Assembly (NCBI RefSeq): GCF_017744115.1
Contig: NZ_JAGHQW010000001.1
Span: 1-64,000, forward strand
Origin: Salinisphaera sp. G21_0
Lineage (GTDB): Bacteria > Pseudomonadota > Gammaproteobacteria > Pseudomonadales > Endozoicomonadaceae
DNA length: 64,000 nucleotides
Reading direction: 5' to 3'
Shown here one piece after another: positions 9,281 to 17,785 of the stretch. The translations under genes and the position numbers were made by a program. Every line of letters starts with the position of its first letter. The first letter of the stretch is position 1. A model generated the notes under the pieces. The model searched no databases. It was given only the letters and a program-made list of their open reading frames with translations, and was not told the DNA's origin.

Positions 9281-9309
9281 AAAGCAGCCTTTTTTGGCTG
9301 CTTTCTTTT
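9281..9309 (+). terminator. Intrinsic terminator after yajC
   Basis: AGCAGCC and GGCTGCT form a 7-bp stem closed by a run of T and followed by TTCTTTT. It lies 8 bases past the yajC stop, separating it at least partly from secD. Confidence 0.8.
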
Positions 9310-9329
9310 ACCAAATGGACTGTGCCATA

Positions 9330-9364
9330 GGCCTATGCCGGAAAAGACTTTCCCGGCATAGGCC
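9330..9364 (+). promoter_or_regulatory. Perfect 12-bp stem-loop in the secD leader
   Basis: GGCCTATGCCGG (9330-9341) and CCGGCATAGGCC (9353-9364) are perfect inverted complements with an 11-base loop, ending 52 bases before the secD start. There is no T-run, so it is not a plain terminator. It may be an mRNA structure or a protein-binding palindrome. Its role is unknown. Confidence 0.5.
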
Positions 9365-9416
9365 GTATAACAATGCCGCTGTTGCGCATCACTATTAAAT
9401 CAGGAACCGGTGAGCC

Positions 9417-11285
9417 ATGCTCAATCGCTATCCATTGTGGAAGTACCTGCTGATTCTGGTCATCGTAGGTCTCGGGTTTATTTATGCCCTTCCCAATCTT
9501 TACCCCGCAGACCCGGCAGTGCAGGTGACTGGTGCCAGTTCGTCCAGAGTGATGGATGAGCGCGTTCAGCAACGTGCTGAAAAGGCTCTGGCAGCGGCCA
9601 ATGTTGATATCAAGTCTGTTGAACTTGACGACAAGGCATTGCTGATTCGTCTGAACCGTGCCGATCAGCAGCAGTTGTCGAAATCGCTGATCAAAGAAGC
9701 GCTTGGGGATGACTATATTGTGGCCATCAATCTGGCCCAGACGACGCCGGAATGGTTAACTTCTATCGGGGCCTACCCCATGAAGCTCGGGCTTGACCTG
9801 TCAGGTGGTGTTCACTTCCTGCTGGAGGTGGACACGGCGAAAGCCCTGCAGCTGAAAATGGATATTGCCACCTCAGAAATTCGAACTTCCCTTCGTAAAG
9901 AAAAGCTTCGCTATCGCACCATGCCTGAGCGTGTCGATGGAGCACGACAGCTGGCATTTAATGACGTGTCATCCCGTGACCAGGCAGCCCGCCTGATCAG
10001 CACAGATTTTCCTGATTTGACGGTTGAGAACGCTGACGTTAATGGTCGCCCTGTGCTTTCTTATCGCTACTCTGAAACGGCCATTAAAGAGATTGAAGAT
10101 TATGCGGTGCGTCAGAACCTGACCACGGTCCGTAACCGTGTCAATGAGTTGGGTGTGTCCGAGCCATTGGTTCAGCGTCAGGGTCGTAACGGTATCGTTG
10201 TTGAGTTGCCCGGTGTTCAGGATACGGCAGAAGCCAAGCGTATTCTGGGTAAGACTGCCAACCTGCAGTTCCGCCTTGAAGCGCTGCCCAATGCTTCCAG
10301 GGCCAGCACTGAGTCGTTCAGTTTCCGGGATGCCCGTCGTCCTGCGGTGGATCTTGAGCGGGATATCATTATTACCGGTGACCAGGTGTCCAGCGCCCAG
10401 TCCAACTTTGATGCCCAGACCGGTCAGCCACAGGTTAATATCAATCTGGACAGTCATGGCGGTGCTGTAATGAACCGTGCTACCCGTAATAACGTGGGGC
10501 GTGCCATGGCGGTTATCTTTATTGAGCAGAAGCCTGTGACCAAAGTGGTCACCAAAACAGTCGACGGTAAGCAGGTTAAGGAAACGATTCCGGGTTTTCA
10601 GCAGGAAGAGAGTATTATCAGCCTGGCCACCATTCAGAGTGCGTTGGGTAATCAGTTCCGTATTACCGGCCTGAACTCCACTGCCGAGGCTTCTGAGCTG
10701 GCGTTGTTGTTGAGAGCGGGTTCCCTGGCTGCTCCGATGTATTTCGCTGAGGAAAGAACGGTGGGTCCAAGCCTTGGTGCGGAGAATATCCAGATGGGTA
10801 TTCATTCTACCGTTATCGGTCTGATTCTGTTGCTGATCTTTATGGTTGTGGTTTACCGGGTGTTTGGCGTGCTGGCGAATCTTGCCCTGGCCATGAATCT
10901 GGTGCTGCTGATAGCGGTGATGAGCCTGTTTGGTGCCACACTGACGATGCCGGGTATCGCCGGTATTGTGTTGACGCTGGGGATGGCGGTGGATGCCAAT
11001 GTGCTGATTTTTTCCCGTATTCGGGAAGAGATTCGCGGTGGTCGGCCGGTTCAGCGGGCGATCCATGACGGTTTTGACCGGGCGTTTGTCTCAATCTTCG
11101 ACGGCAATATCACCACGCTGCTGGTGGGGATCATCCTGTTTGCCGTAGGAACCGGGCCAATCAAAGGTTTTGCGGTCACCCTGTGTATCGGTATTCTGAC
11201 GTCTATGTTCACAGCCATTGTTCTGACACGTGCTCTGGTTAACCTGACCCATGGCGGTCGTAACCTGAAGAAACTGTATATTTGA
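9417..11285 (+). CDS. secD: Protein translocase subunit SecD
   Basis: SecD (622 residues) is an RND-family inner-membrane protein that with SecF uses the proton gradient to pull translocating proteins through SecYEG. It shows an N-terminal membrane helix (KYLLILVIVGLGFIYALPNL), the LGLDLSGGVHFLLEVD block, a large periplasmic region, and a C-terminal set of membrane helices starting near IQMGIHSTVIGLILLL with the DANVLIFSRIREE motif. The ATG at 9417 gives the expected length and N-terminus. secF follows after 10 bases. Confidence 0.97.
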   Translation: MLNRYPLWKYLLILVIVGLGFIYALPNLYPADPAVQVTGASSSRVMDERVQQRAEKALAAANVDIKSVELDDKALLIRLNRADQQQLSKSLIKEALGDDYIVAINLAQTTPEWLTSIGAYPMKLGLDLSGGVHFLLEVDTAKALQLKMDIATSEIRTSLRKEKLRYRTMPERVDGARQLAFNDVSSRDQAARLISTDFPDLTVENADVNGRPVLSYRYSETAIKEIEDYAVRQNLTTVRNRVNELGVSEPLVQRQGRNGIVVELPGVQDTAEAKRILGKTANLQFRLEALPNASRASTESFSFRDARRPAVDLERDIIITGDQVSSAQSNFDAQTGQPQVNINLDSHGGAVMNRATRNNVGRAMAVIFIEQKPVTKVVTKTVDGKQVKETIPGFQQEESIISLATIQSALGNQFRITGLNSTAEASELALLLRAGSLAAPMYFAEERTVGPSLGAENIQMGIHSTVIGLILLLIFMVVVYRVFGVLANLALAMNLVLLIAVMSLFGATLTMPGIAGIVLTLGMAVDANVLIFSRIREEIRGGRPVQRAIHDGFDRAFVSIFDGNITTLLVGIILFAVGTGPIKGFAVTLCIGILTSMFTAIVLTRALVNLTHGGRNLKKLYI

Positions 11286-11295
11286 GGTGGCAGTG

Positions 11296-12213
11296 ATGAA
11301 TGATTTGAAAGTCATCAATTTCATGCGGCTGCGCTCCTACGCTTCGGTGCTGTCGCTGTTGTTAATGCTGGGCTCTGTTGGTGCTCTTGCGGTTAAGGGG
11401 ATTAACTGGGGGCTGGATTTTACCGGTGGTACGCTGATTGAGCTGGTGTATGATCAGCCGGTGAAAACGGCTGATATCCGTGATCAGCTGGCAACCGCCG
11501 GTTATGACAACGTTGTCGTTCAGGAGTTTGGTTCCGCCGAGGATATTCTGGTTCGTATTCCCGGTGATGATCCGAAAATGGGGGCATCAGTTGCCGGTCT
11601 TCTGGGGCAGAACTATGACGGTAATGTTGAGGCTGTGCGCGTTGAGTTTGTCGGGCCTCAGGTGGGTGAGAGGCTGAGGGAGCAGGGCGGCCTTGGTATG
11701 CTGTTCGCCATGTTGCTGATTACGCTCTACATCGCTTTCCGCTTCCAGTTCAAGTTCTCGGTTGGTGCGATTCTGTCGCTGGCTCACGATGTGATTTTCA
11801 CCCTGGGCCTGTTTGCCCTGTTAGGGCTGCAGTTTGACCTGACGGTGATGGCGGCGCTGCTTGCAGTGATTGGTTACTCACTGAACGACACTATTATTGT
11901 TTATGATCGAATCCGTGAGAATTTCCGCAAGCTGAGAAAAGGGGATGCCGATGAGGTGATCAATGTGTCATTGACCCAGACCCTGGGTCGTACATTGGCC
12001 ACTTCCGGTACCACCTTGATGGTGTTGCTGGCCTTGTTCCTGTTCGGTGGCGAAATGATTCATAACTTTGCCCTTGCATTGATTGTGGGGGTGGGTGTTG
12101 GTACTTACTCCTCCATCTATATCGCTTCCAATATGCTGATCTACATGAGGATCAGCAGGGAAGATCTGATTGTTCCGGTGAAGGAAAATGAAGACTCTGA
12201 GCAGATGCCATAA
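11296..12213 (+). CDS. secF: Protein translocase subunit SecF
   Basis: SecF (305 residues) pairs with SecD. Visible features are the first membrane helix, GLDFTGGTLIELVY, the VGPQVGERLREQGG segment, and a C-terminal five-helix block with NDTIIVYDRIRENFRK, the SecF counterpart of the SecD motif. The ATG at 11296 was chosen because GAGGTGG lies just upstream, overlapping the end of secD. In-frame GTG codons at 11287 and 11293 are alternatives. A terminator directly follows, closing the operon. Confidence 0.96.
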   Translation: MNDLKVINFMRLRSYASVLSLLLMLGSVGALAVKGINWGLDFTGGTLIELVYDQPVKTADIRDQLATAGYDNVVVQEFGSAEDILVRIPGDDPKMGASVAGLLGQNYDGNVEAVRVEFVGPQVGERLREQGGLGMLFAMLLITLYIAFRFQFKFSVGAILSLAHDVIFTLGLFALLGLQFDLTVMAALLAVIGYSLNDTIIVYDRIRENFRKLRKGDADEVINVSLTQTLGRTLATSGTTLMVLLALFLFGGEMIHNFALALIVGVGVGTYSSIYIASNMLIYMRISREDLIVPVKENEDSEQMP

Positions 12214-12233
12214 CGCATCGGGTTGAAGAGGTT

Positions 12234-12262
12234 AAAAACCGGCAATTTTGCCGGTTTTTTTT
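12234..12262 (+). terminator. Intrinsic terminator after secF
   Basis: AAAACCGGCAA and TTGCCGGTTTT form a GC-centred stem with a short TTT-type loop, followed by a run of T. It closes the yajC-secDF unit and isolates the next gene. Confidence 0.9.
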
Positions 12263-12321
12263 GGTCTATAGTAAATTTCCTGCAAGGCAGGGCATCCTGA
12301 ATACCAATTAAAGAGGTTGCT

Positions 12322-14661
12322 ATGTTTACGGGAAATAATTTTCATCCATTTCGTCATGATGTAACCGTTAACCATCGCGAAACTGATTCGGGTGCCCAGG
12401 GAGGTGCAGATGGTTCTTTTGATAGCCGCTCTGTTAGTCCTTCACAAGGCTCTGCTTCGCAATATTTACAATACATGAAAGATCGGGAGGTGCTATTTGG
12501 ACGACCGCAGGAGGATTGTATCGGGGAGGGTGGTGACCGTCTCAGGCGTCATGACAGCATTATGCCGATATTGTCGGATAAGTTTGAGGCTAAACTGAGT
12601 GGAGGCATTGAGGCAGCAACAACAGACGGTGGTAGCAGATTAAACACCGACAGGTACAGGGACGTATGGCTTTCCGGGCCAGAACCGAACAGTGTGATTG
12701 TGGCAAATGGAACACCACTTGATTCTACCTATGCGTGTTTGAATGGCAGAAATGGCTCCACCCAGGTGGTAAAAGTATTGAAACGAAATGATGTTGCGCC
12801 TGAAACAGCCTATTTAACGCAGGTGATGAGAAGTAACTGCCAACTGCCTTCCTCTGAGATGACGATTGATTTAACGCCAGTGGTTGTCACTGATGACTGC
12901 TGGGATTCAGTGGCGCTCCATATTCAGCTTCTCACGACTGTCAAAAGTGCTCCCCGGGGCCCCGGTGGGCGCGAGCCAGTAATTAAGACCTGGCAGGCTA
13001 TTTCAGGGGCATTTCTGCGAATGTGTCACCGTTCCGGTTGTCCACTGCAGGACTCCCGATCCTATTTATTCAAGGATGGTGACCATTTTTTGGTTGCCAG
13101 TGTAACGCTCAGATCCTCTGGAGATGTCCGGGAGTCTACTGTTGGCCTGCTGGCCAGGGATGCCCGGGTTTCGAGTATTACCGTCAATGCCAGTTTAAGA
13201 AAAAAACTGAACATTACTGATATTCCTGCGGCCATAGATATCAAGAAGCTTGCGGAAAAGTTTGACTACAATGGTGAAGCTTACGGTATTGGTGGTGCGA
13301 ATGAGGCCATTCGACAGTTTATAGATGCGTTTATCAGTCCACGACTAGTGCCGGATAAGCTGAAAAATACCATGAAATGTCAACTTACCAGGGGGGGGAT
13401 TCTTTCGGGGCCTCCGGGTACGGGCAAGACGCTGTTTATCCGGGTTATTGAGTCCTTGCTCAGGGAGAACGGCTTTACTGTATCGACCCAAATCATTTCC
13501 GGGCCGGAGGTTTTTACCAAGTATGTCGGTGAGTCTGAGCAGCGCGTCAGGGCGATTTTTTCGGATGACGGCCTGGAAAATAAACAGAGTCTTCGTCTGG
13601 TGTTAATTGACGAAATTGATTCGATGCTACCGGCCAGGGGGAGGGCGGGCGATAATGGCATCGGGGATAAAGTCGTTAATCAGTTTTTGACCTGCATGGA
13701 TGGCGTTAATGTGCAAAGTGGCCTGATTGTGTTCGGCACAACCAATCGGCCAGACCTGATTGACCCGGCCGTGATGCGCCCCGGGCGCATGGATATGCAG
13801 ATGAAGTTTAATTTGCCAGAAGGCGACCAGCGTCTTCAGATTTTAAAGATTCAGACCAGGAATCTGTCGGATGGCGGGATGTTGAATCCGGATGTCTCTC
13901 TTGAAGAGCTGGCGAAAAATACCGTCGGCTTCAGTGGTGCTGAACTTGGATCCCTGGTGGAGAAGGCCATGCAATCGGCTCTGCGCAGGGGGCAGGGGTT
14001 GGCAGAGAGTGACACTTTTTTTTGTCCTCAGGCGCTCAGTCAATTAGCGACACTGGATGTCAGTATGGCTGATTTCAAATGGGCTTTTGCCCGGGTTCAG
14101 CCGCAGTTTGGGAAAAGTAATTTCATGTCCCTGGCGGGGAAAACCTTCGACTATGAGGGTTATTCACCAGAAATGGTCAGTGAGCTTAAGATGACACTGG
14201 CTGATTTTAAGCAGGATGATTCCTGCTCTACCATGCGTATCCTTATCATAGGGCCTCCGGGTAGCGGTAAATCAACACTGGCTGCCCTGGCGAACCATGA
14301 GTTTGGTGCGTTTTGCAGCTACGTGTCGGCCGCCGATGTGGTCAAATCCAGGGATCGCACCAGGCCGCTGAATGATGTTTTTGCTGAGCGGCGCAATCAT
14401 CAGGCCAGGCCGGATTGTCATTATGCGGTGATTGTTGACGATTTTGATACCATGATTAATTACGATGGTACGTTCTATGACCGCGCCATGGTATCTGTGC
14501 TGGATGCCCATACCAAGCAATCTCTGCGGGGGGTGGGAGAAGGAAAATTGCTCACGCTGGTCACGGCGACAGAGGACGAAGATGAAGATGAAGAGGGAGG
14601 GGCTGATTTTCTTCCCCGTCTGTTTCCCGTACATCTGGTGTTCAGGACGATGGTTGAGTAA
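12322..14661 (+). CDS. NSF/Sec18-like double AAA+ ATPase
   Basis: A 779-residue protein starting at an ATG with AAAGAGG upstream. The N-terminal 330 residues are not recognised. D1 has Walker A GPPGTGKT (363-370), the GPEVFTKYVGESE pore/sensor block, Walker B with Asp430-Glu431 and the arginine-finger motif VMRPGRMD (Arg486, Arg489), followed by FSGAELGSLVEKA, all in the order and wording of eukaryotic NSF. D2 has Walker A GPPGSGKS (644-651) and a VDDFD Walker B (704-709), as in the NSF D2, then an acidic DEDEDEE run. NSF takes apart SNARE complexes after vesicle fusion. Cdc48/p97 and FtsH are less likely, because D1 reads like NSF and there is no protease. It stands alone between secF and suhB with terminators on both sides. 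Interference with host vesicle traffic is inference. Confidence 0.85.
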   Translation: MFTGNNFHPFRHDVTVNHRETDSGAQGGADGSFDSRSVSPSQGSASQYLQYMKDREVLFGRPQEDCIGEGGDRLRRHDSIMPILSDKFEAKLSGGIEAATTDGGSRLNTDRYRDVWLSGPEPNSVIVANGTPLDSTYACLNGRNGSTQVVKVLKRNDVAPETAYLTQVMRSNCQLPSSEMTIDLTPVVVTDDCWDSVALHIQLLTTVKSAPRGPGGREPVIKTWQAISGAFLRMCHRSGCPLQDSRSYLFKDGDHFLVASVTLRSSGDVRESTVGLLARDARVSSITVNASLRKKLNITDIPAAIDIKKLAEKFDYNGEAYGIGGANEAIRQFIDAFISPRLVPDKLKNTMKCQLTRGGILSGPPGTGKTLFIRVIESLLRENGFTVSTQIISGPEVFTKYVGESEQRVRAIFSDDGLENKQSLRLVLIDEIDSMLPARGRAGDNGIGDKVVNQFLTCMDGVNVQSGLIVFGTTNRPDLIDPAVMRPGRMDMQMKFNLPEGDQRLQILKIQTRNLSDGGMLNPDVSLEELAKNTVGFSGAELGSLVEKAMQSALRRGQGLAESDTFFCPQALSQLATLDVSMADFKWAFARVQPQFGKSNFMSLAGKTFDYEGYSPEMVSELKMTLADFKQDDSCSTMRILIIGPPGSGKSTLAALANHEFGAFCSYVSAADVVKSRDRTRPLNDVFAERRNHQARPDCHYAVIVDDFDTMINYDGTFYDRAMVSVLDAHTKQSLRGVGEGKLLTLVTATEDEDEDEEGGADFLPRLFPVHLVFRTMVE

Positions 14662-14670
14662 CGGATATCA

Positions 14671-14697
14671 AGAAAAGTGAGGCGACTTAGCCTCACT
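14671..14697 (-). terminator. Terminator between the NSF-like gene and suhB
   Basis: AGTGAGGC and GCCTCACT form a perfect 8-bp stem with a 6-base loop. On the minus strand it is followed by TTTTCT, so it best serves suhB, but it may also stop the convergent transcript. Confidence 0.65.
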
Positions 14698-14733
14698 CTG
14701 CTTTCAATTACAGATAGGGATTATGGGCAGGGT

Positions 14734-15552
14734 TCAGTAGCGAAACATACCTTCAGTTACGAAAGGTCTTATGCGCTTCAACACCTCTTTGAAACAGCCG
14801 CTGTTACCGGCAACGATCTGGTTGTTCTTCATGTAGGTGTGGCCACCTTTGAAGTCACCAACCAGTCCGCCAGCTTCCTGAATCATCAGTACGCCTGCTG
14901 CCATATCGTAGTCCTGCAGGCCGATTTCCCAGAACGCATCCAGACGACCGGCAGCCACATAAGCCAGGTCAAGAGCTGCAGAGCCAGCGCGACGGATACC
15001 AGCAGTATCCCCCAGCAGGCTTCTCATCATGTTCAGGTAGCTGTCCAGGTGGTTGATGCCCGGGCTCATGAATGGGATGCCGGTACCGATCAGTGCGCCA
15101 TCCAGATTTCTCCGGTTGCCAACGCGAATGCGTTTGCTGTTCAGGATGGCACCGTGGCCACGGCTGGCACAGTATTCTTCCTCTTTGAGCGGGTCGAGAA
15201 TAACGGCGTGTTCAAGGCGTCCGCGGTATTGAACCGCAATGGAAACCGCAAAATGAGGGATGCCATTGATGAAGTTGGTGGTGCCGTCAAGCGGGTCGAT
15301 GATCCAGAGGTAATCTTTACCTTCACCCTTGCCTTCACGGTGTCCGCTTTCTTCACCGTAGAAGCCATGGTCAGGGTAGGTTTTGCTCAGAGAGGCGATA
15401 ATGGCCTTCTCAGCAGCCTTGTCAACCTCAGTTACAAAGTCGTTACGGCTTTTGAATTCGATATTAACGTGATCGAGATCTTTGTAGGCGCGGGCTATGA
15501 TTTCGCCAGCCTGGCGTGCTGCACGCAGCGCCATATTAACCATCGGTTGCAT
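14734..15552 (-). CDS. suhB: Inositol monophosphatase family protein SuhB
   Basis: The 272-residue product has the metal-binding motifs of the family: the EES segment in YGEESGH, IDPLDGTTNF, and LQDYDMAAGVLMIQEAGG near the C-terminus. In enterobacteria SuhB is a phosphatase and also part of the rRNA antitermination complex. The start MQPMVNMALRAARQAG at 15552 matches the E. coli N-terminus. A longer frame to 15612 has no family support. It diverges from trmJ, a common arrangement in gammaproteobacteria, with a 252-bp shared promoter region. Confidence 0.95.
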   Translation of the reverse strand: MQPMVNMALRAARQAGEIIARAYKDLDHVNIEFKSRNDFVTEVDKAAEKAIIASLSKTYPDHGFYGEESGHREGKGEGKDYLWIIDPLDGTTNFINGIPHFAVSIAVQYRGRLEHAVILDPLKEEEYCASRGHGAILNSKRIRVGNRRNLDGALIGTGIPFMSPGINHLDSYLNMMRSLLGDTAGIRRAGSAALDLAYVAAGRLDAFWEIGLQDYDMAAGVLMIQEAGGLVGDFKGGHTYMKNNQIVAGNSGCFKEVLKRIRPFVTEGMFRY

Positions 15553-15804
15553 AGGCTTAATTACATCTGAAATGTGAAAGATCGTTTGGGAAAGGGATTG
15601 TACCGGATTCAACGAACCGATTGTATCCTGGGCTGTGAAAATGACTGTCTTTCAGAGAGTGGCAACATTTTCACGAAAAAGTGGGGGCGCATTTTGACAG
15701 GATGCACTTTAACTTGCAATGGAGTATGTGTGTCTGCCTGTCGGTAGTTTTACTATAAGCTTGGCATTGGCCGTAATTTGAGTACACTGACTGGCTGATA
15801 CTAC

Positions 15805-16581
15805 ATGATGAAGCTAGAGATTCCTGCGGTGCTCGATAATTTTTCCGAGAACATTTCCATAGTGCTGGTCAATCCTTCCCATCCCGGTAACATCGGGGCT
15901 GCCGCCCGTGCCATGAAAACCATGGGGTTAAGCCAGTTATGTCTGGTCGCGCCGGATGACTTTCCATCCGGCACTGCAACAGCGTTGGCTTCTGGCGCTG
16001 ACGATCTCCTGAGAAATGCCAGGGTTTGTGCAACATTGGATGAGGCTCTGGCGGATTGTCAGTTTGTGGTGGGTACCAGCGCCAGGGTAAGAGGTGTTTC
16101 TCTCCCGCTGGTGGACCCCCGAACATGCGCCCGGAGTATTATTGACGAAGCAGTGACCCATAAGGTCGCCCTGATTTTTGGCCGGGAAGATAAAGGCCTG
16201 ACCAATGAACAGTTGCGACGCTGTCATCTGCAGGTGCATATCCCAACCAATGAAGAATTCAGCTCTCTCAACCTCGGGGCGGCGGTACAGGTACTCTGTT
16301 ACGAGTTGCGGATGATGCAGTTGCTCAGTGCCGATGCCCTTGAGATGCCCGAGCCCCGCAGTCATGAGTTGGCAAATATGGAGGATATGGAGCGTTACTA
16401 TGATCATCTGTACCAGGTGTTGCTGGAGATTGGTTTTCTCGATCACAGCAGCCACGAGAAGATTATGGCCAAATTGCGTCGCCTTTATGGGCGGGTTCGT
16501 CCGGATCGTGTTGAGCTGAGTATTCTTCGGGGGGTTCTGTCAGAAACCCAGCGATGTCTTGCCTCGAAAGAAACAGAATGA
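15805..16581 (+). CDS. trmJ: tRNA (cytidine/uridine-2'-O-)-methyltransferase TrmJ
   Basis: TrmJ is a SPOUT-family methyltransferase acting on the ribose of nucleotide 32 in tRNA. The 258-residue product shows the three family motifs: [20 protein letters not shown] near residue 22, [15 protein letters not shown] in the middle and [17 protein letters not shown], which form the knotted SAM site. The C-terminal extension is helical, as usual for TrmJ. The cysE start lies just beyond its stop, and the trmJ-cysE order is common in gammaproteobacteria. Confidence 0.95.
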   Translation: MMKLEIPAVLDNFSENISIVLVNPSHPGNIGAAARAMKTMGLSQLCLVAPDDFPSGTATALASGADDLLRNARVCATLDEALADCQFVVGTSARVRGVSLPLVDPRTCARSIIDEAVTHKVALIFGREDKGLTNEQLRRCHLQVHIPTNEEFSSLNLGAAVQVLCYELRMMQLLSADALEMPEPRSHELANMEDMERYYDHLYQVLLEIGFLDHSSHEKIMAKLRRLYGRVRPDRVELSILRGVLSETQRCLASKETE

Positions 16582-16615
16582 GCAGGGCAGGGATAATAAC
16601 AGACAGGCGCAGACC

Positions 16616-17434
16616 ATGTTTGAGCGAATAAAAGAAGATATTAAAACAGTTATGGACCGGGATCCGGCGGCTCGGAACACGTTTGAGGTGGTGACCAACT
16701 ACCCCGGGTTGCACGCGTTATTGCTGCACAGGGTGTCGCACAAACTCTGGACGTCGGGGTTTTTCTGGCTGGGGCGCATGCTGTCAACATTTAATCGCTG
16801 GTTAACCGGTATTGAGATACATCCGGGCGCTACCATTGGTCGACGCTTTTTTATCGATCATGGTATGGGGGTTGTTATTGGTGAAACGGCGGTCATACAC
16901 GATGATGTCACCCTTTATCATGGTGTGACGCTGGGAGGTACTTCTCCCAATAAGGGCAAGGAGCATCCGGCTAACCAGGGTAAGCGGCACCCGACGTTGG
17001 CTAATGGCGTTGTTGTGGGAGCTGGCGCAAAAGTGCTTGGACCATTTGTGGTCGGAGAGGGAGCCAGGGTTGGATCAAATGCGGTGGTTGTGCGTGCAGT
17101 GCCACCGGGGGCAACCGTGGTTGGTATTCCCGGCAGGATTGTAAAGAAGCCGGAGGTGGCGGATGGCAGCGGTGAGCGCCGTCATGCCAATGCGGAAAAG
17201 ATGGCGGAGAAAATGGGGTTTGATGCCTATGCCGTCACATCTGAAATGCCTGACCCTACCGCCCATGCCATCTCGGCCATGCTGGATCATCTCCATGAAG
17301 TGGATTCCCGCTTTGATACTTTGTGCCAGGTGTTAAAAGACCATGGTCTTGAGTGTAAGGTGCGGCCATTGCCAGAGTTAAAGAAAGAAGACTTTGCACC
17401 TGTGAAAGAGGAAATTACTTCATCGCTACCATAG
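16616..17434 (+). CDS. cysE: Serine O-acetyltransferase
   Basis: CysE acetylates L-serine with acetyl-CoA, the first step of cysteine synthesis, supplying the sulfur source used by the Isc operon nearby. The 272-residue product has the N-terminal helical region ([20 protein letters not shown]), then left-handed beta-helix hexapeptide repeats from about residue 65, with the catalytic [14 protein letters not shown] and [16 protein letters not shown] blocks. The ATG at 16616 fits the family N-terminus. An in-frame start at 16559 would overlap trmJ. The C-terminal tail after residue 185 is longer than the minimal catalytic form. Confidence 0.95.
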   Translation: MFERIKEDIKTVMDRDPAARNTFEVVTNYPGLHALLLHRVSHKLWTSGFFWLGRMLSTFNRWLTGIEIHPGATIGRRFFIDHGMGVVIGETAVIHDDVTLYHGVTLGGTSPNKGKEHPANQGKRHPTLANGVVVGAGAKVLGPFVVGEGARVGSNAVVVRAVPPGATVVGIPGRIVKKPEVADGSGERRHANAEKMAEKMGFDAYAVTSEMPDPTAHAISAMLDHLHEVDSRFDTLCQVLKDHGLECKVRPLPELKKEDFAPVKEEITSSLP

Positions 17435-17597
17435 CTGTGAGTTTAATCTGACTGGCTTTCCGGTGATGATCTGGCTTTTTTCCTGGTTTGAGCGGGTTGC
17501 AAGTGGTGCTTTGTTTCAGAATAATTGTTCCGGTCCCGTGAGCAGTTCCTGAAACATTGCCGCAGCATTTTCTGCTGAAATTGTTGCGGCAAAGGTA

Positions 17598-17625
17598 TTG
17601 CATTTTTTAGAAGTATTGATAATAT
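17598..17625 (+). promoter_or_regulatory. Candidate promoter of tRNA-Val
   Basis: TTGCAT (17598-17603) and TAATAT (17620-17625) are 16 bases apart, with a GC-rich discriminator before the tRNA at 17638. Upstream, TTGCCGCA...TGCGGCAA near 17558-17593 forms an 8-bp stem that may end the cysE transcript. Confidence 0.55.
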
Positions 17626-17637
17626 GCGCGGCAATTC

Positions 17638-17713
17638 AGTCGGTTAGCTCAGTTGGTAGAGCACCACCTTGACATGGTGGGGGTCGCTGGTTCAAGTCCA
17701 GTACCGACTACCA
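17638..17713 (+). tRNA. tRNA-Val (anticodon GAC)
   Basis: A 76-nt tRNA. The acceptor stem AGTCGGT pairs with ACCGACT, followed by A and an encoded CCA. The anticodon stem CCACC/GGTGG encloses TTGACAT, giving anticodon GAC. The T-loop is TTCAAGT. It lies between cysE and the convergent large gene at 17786-19768. Confidence 0.95.
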
Positions 17714-17785
17714 GATTTTTATCTTTCCTCAGTAATATCCCTGCACAGCCAGCGATAGCCATTTTGACGATTGGCATTGTTAATC

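Noticed and set aside
9330-9364. Second intrinsic terminator before secD
   Set aside because: The stem is strong, but it is followed by GTATAACAA and not by a T-run.
9969-11066. A 365-codon open frame antisense to secD
   Set aside because: Codon-bias shadow of secD; composition rich in His, Arg and Gln with no domain pattern.
14677-15570. A 297-codon open frame antisense to suhB
   Set aside because: suhB on the other strand is unmistakable; this frame has no motifs.
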